DNA from: Lactobacillales bacterium
Lineage (GTDB): Bacteria > Bacillota > Bacilli > Lactobacillales > Streptococcaceae
Direction: 5' to 3'
DNA: 64,000 bases
NCBI GenBank assembly: GCA_031261175.1
Contig: JAISJW010000028.1
Span: 1-64,000 of the forward strand
Below, in pieces: positions 63,671-64,000 of the stretch (the stretch's first letter is position 1; each line of letters begins with the position of its first letter). A program made the translations under genes and the position numbers. The notes below the pieces were generated by a model. The model did no database searches. It was not told where the DNA came from and worked only from the letters and a program-made list of their open reading frames with translations.

Positions 63671-64000
63671 ATGAAAAAATTAGTTTGGATAATGGCGAAA
63701 TCAGCTAAGCACTCTGCATCTTGTATAGCAGGATTTGAATTATTAGTAACCAATAATGACTGGTCAAAAGTTGAAGTTGGCAACCTAATAAGATTAGTAA
63801 GCACCAATGATGGTGGGTCTGTTCCAGAAATAAATTTATTAAAAGGTTCTCGATGGGGATTTATGGAATCATATGATATAATTGAATGCGATGTTATAAA
63901 AGGAACTACAATAGGTGCACAAAGCGAAAATTTTATAATAAATACAGCTACAATAAAATGGATTAATCGAGCAATTCCAACTGAACAATTTATTTGTGAC
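63671..64000 (+). CDS. Unknown protein, truncated by the window edge (possibly dual-OB-domain type)
   Basis: An open frame of 110 codons running off the right end, with AGGAGGAAG before the ATG. It begins MKKLVWIMAKSAKHSASCIAGFE and continues LIRLVSTNDGGSVPEINLL. The Lys-rich start, the HS-x-x-C-(I/V)-AG pattern and Leu-(I/V)-RxVS faintly recall proteins with a dual OB-fold domain found near mobile or defence genes, but this is a weak resemblance. AT-rich. Confidence 0.5.
   Translation, partial: MKKLVWIMAKSAKHSASCIAGFELLVTNNDWSKVEVGNLIRLVSTNDGGSVPEINLLKGSRWGFMESYDIIECDVIKGTTIGAQSENFIINTATIKWINRAIPTEQFICD

Overview
The window reads as chromosomal DNA of a moderately AT-rich Bacilli species, most probably a member of the Lactobacillales. 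The evidence is the gene set: walRK-yycH-yycI-yycJ, nrdR-dnaB-dnaI, rplU-prp-rpmA, pfkA followed by pyk, Rgg-type regulators, a WxL-domain surface protein, a lactococcin-972-type bacteriocin cluster and LPxTG/sortase parts. I could not name the genus. There are no rRNA or tRNA genes, insertion sequences or CRISPR arrays that I can see. Almost all genes lie on the + strand.

Layout. 1-5.0 kb: pfkA and two tandem pyruvate kinases. 5.0-9.5 kb: an AT-rich cassette with a 12-codon leaderless peptide gene, a divergent Rgg regulator, a lactococcin-972-like bacteriocin, its 7-TM/ABC immunity pair and an anchored protein. 9.5-13.4 kb: two related small membrane proteins, a small-ORF/acetyltransferase pair and two paralogous XRE/Rgg-like regulators. 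13.4-18.8 kb: typA and ilvB-ilvN-ilvC. 18.9-23 kb: small genes, ribosomal genes (L21, Prp, L27, S15) with structured leaders, and an ABC exporter. 23-31.6 kb: trxB, gtrA, lrgAB, a DUF402 phosphatase, a long sortase, a sugar transferase and glycosyltransferase, desulfoferrodoxin and an LPxTG-type protein. 31.7-40 kb: obg, the Wal regulon, acpS and alr. 40-45.2 kb: two papain-like secreted proteases and a WxL protein. 45.3-47.4 kb: a type II toxin-antitoxin pair, a probable type I toxin/antisense locus and two unknown genes. 47.4-58.2 kb: a CDF transporter, aldose epimerase, tex, sprT-like, nrdR, dnaB, dnaI, an ABC-F gene and rpsD. 58.3-64 kb: a CapD-type epimerase, a pair of ABC exporters, a short remnant of a second capD-like gene end and a truncated gene at the right edge.

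Three things stand out. First, the Rgg cassette: the 12-codon ORF has a near-perfect ribosome binding site and its own terminator. A 16-bp site (15/16 match) lies in the same relative orientation upstream of both the peptide ORF and the bacteriocin gene, which looks like a peptide-controlled bacteriocin circuit. Second, the 7-mer ACTTGCC (often ACTTGCCC) occurs about 70 times on the two strands, against about 8 expected for a random 7-mer, in and between genes, and is absent from several accessory blocks. This is the behaviour of an uptake-signal-like or Chi-like genomic word. Third, intergenic regions hold families of long inverted repeats, including four copies of a nested element of about 130 bp and two-copy hairpin families with matching stems.

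All functional calls rest on reading protein motifs and gene order. No database search was run, and the counts were made by eye.
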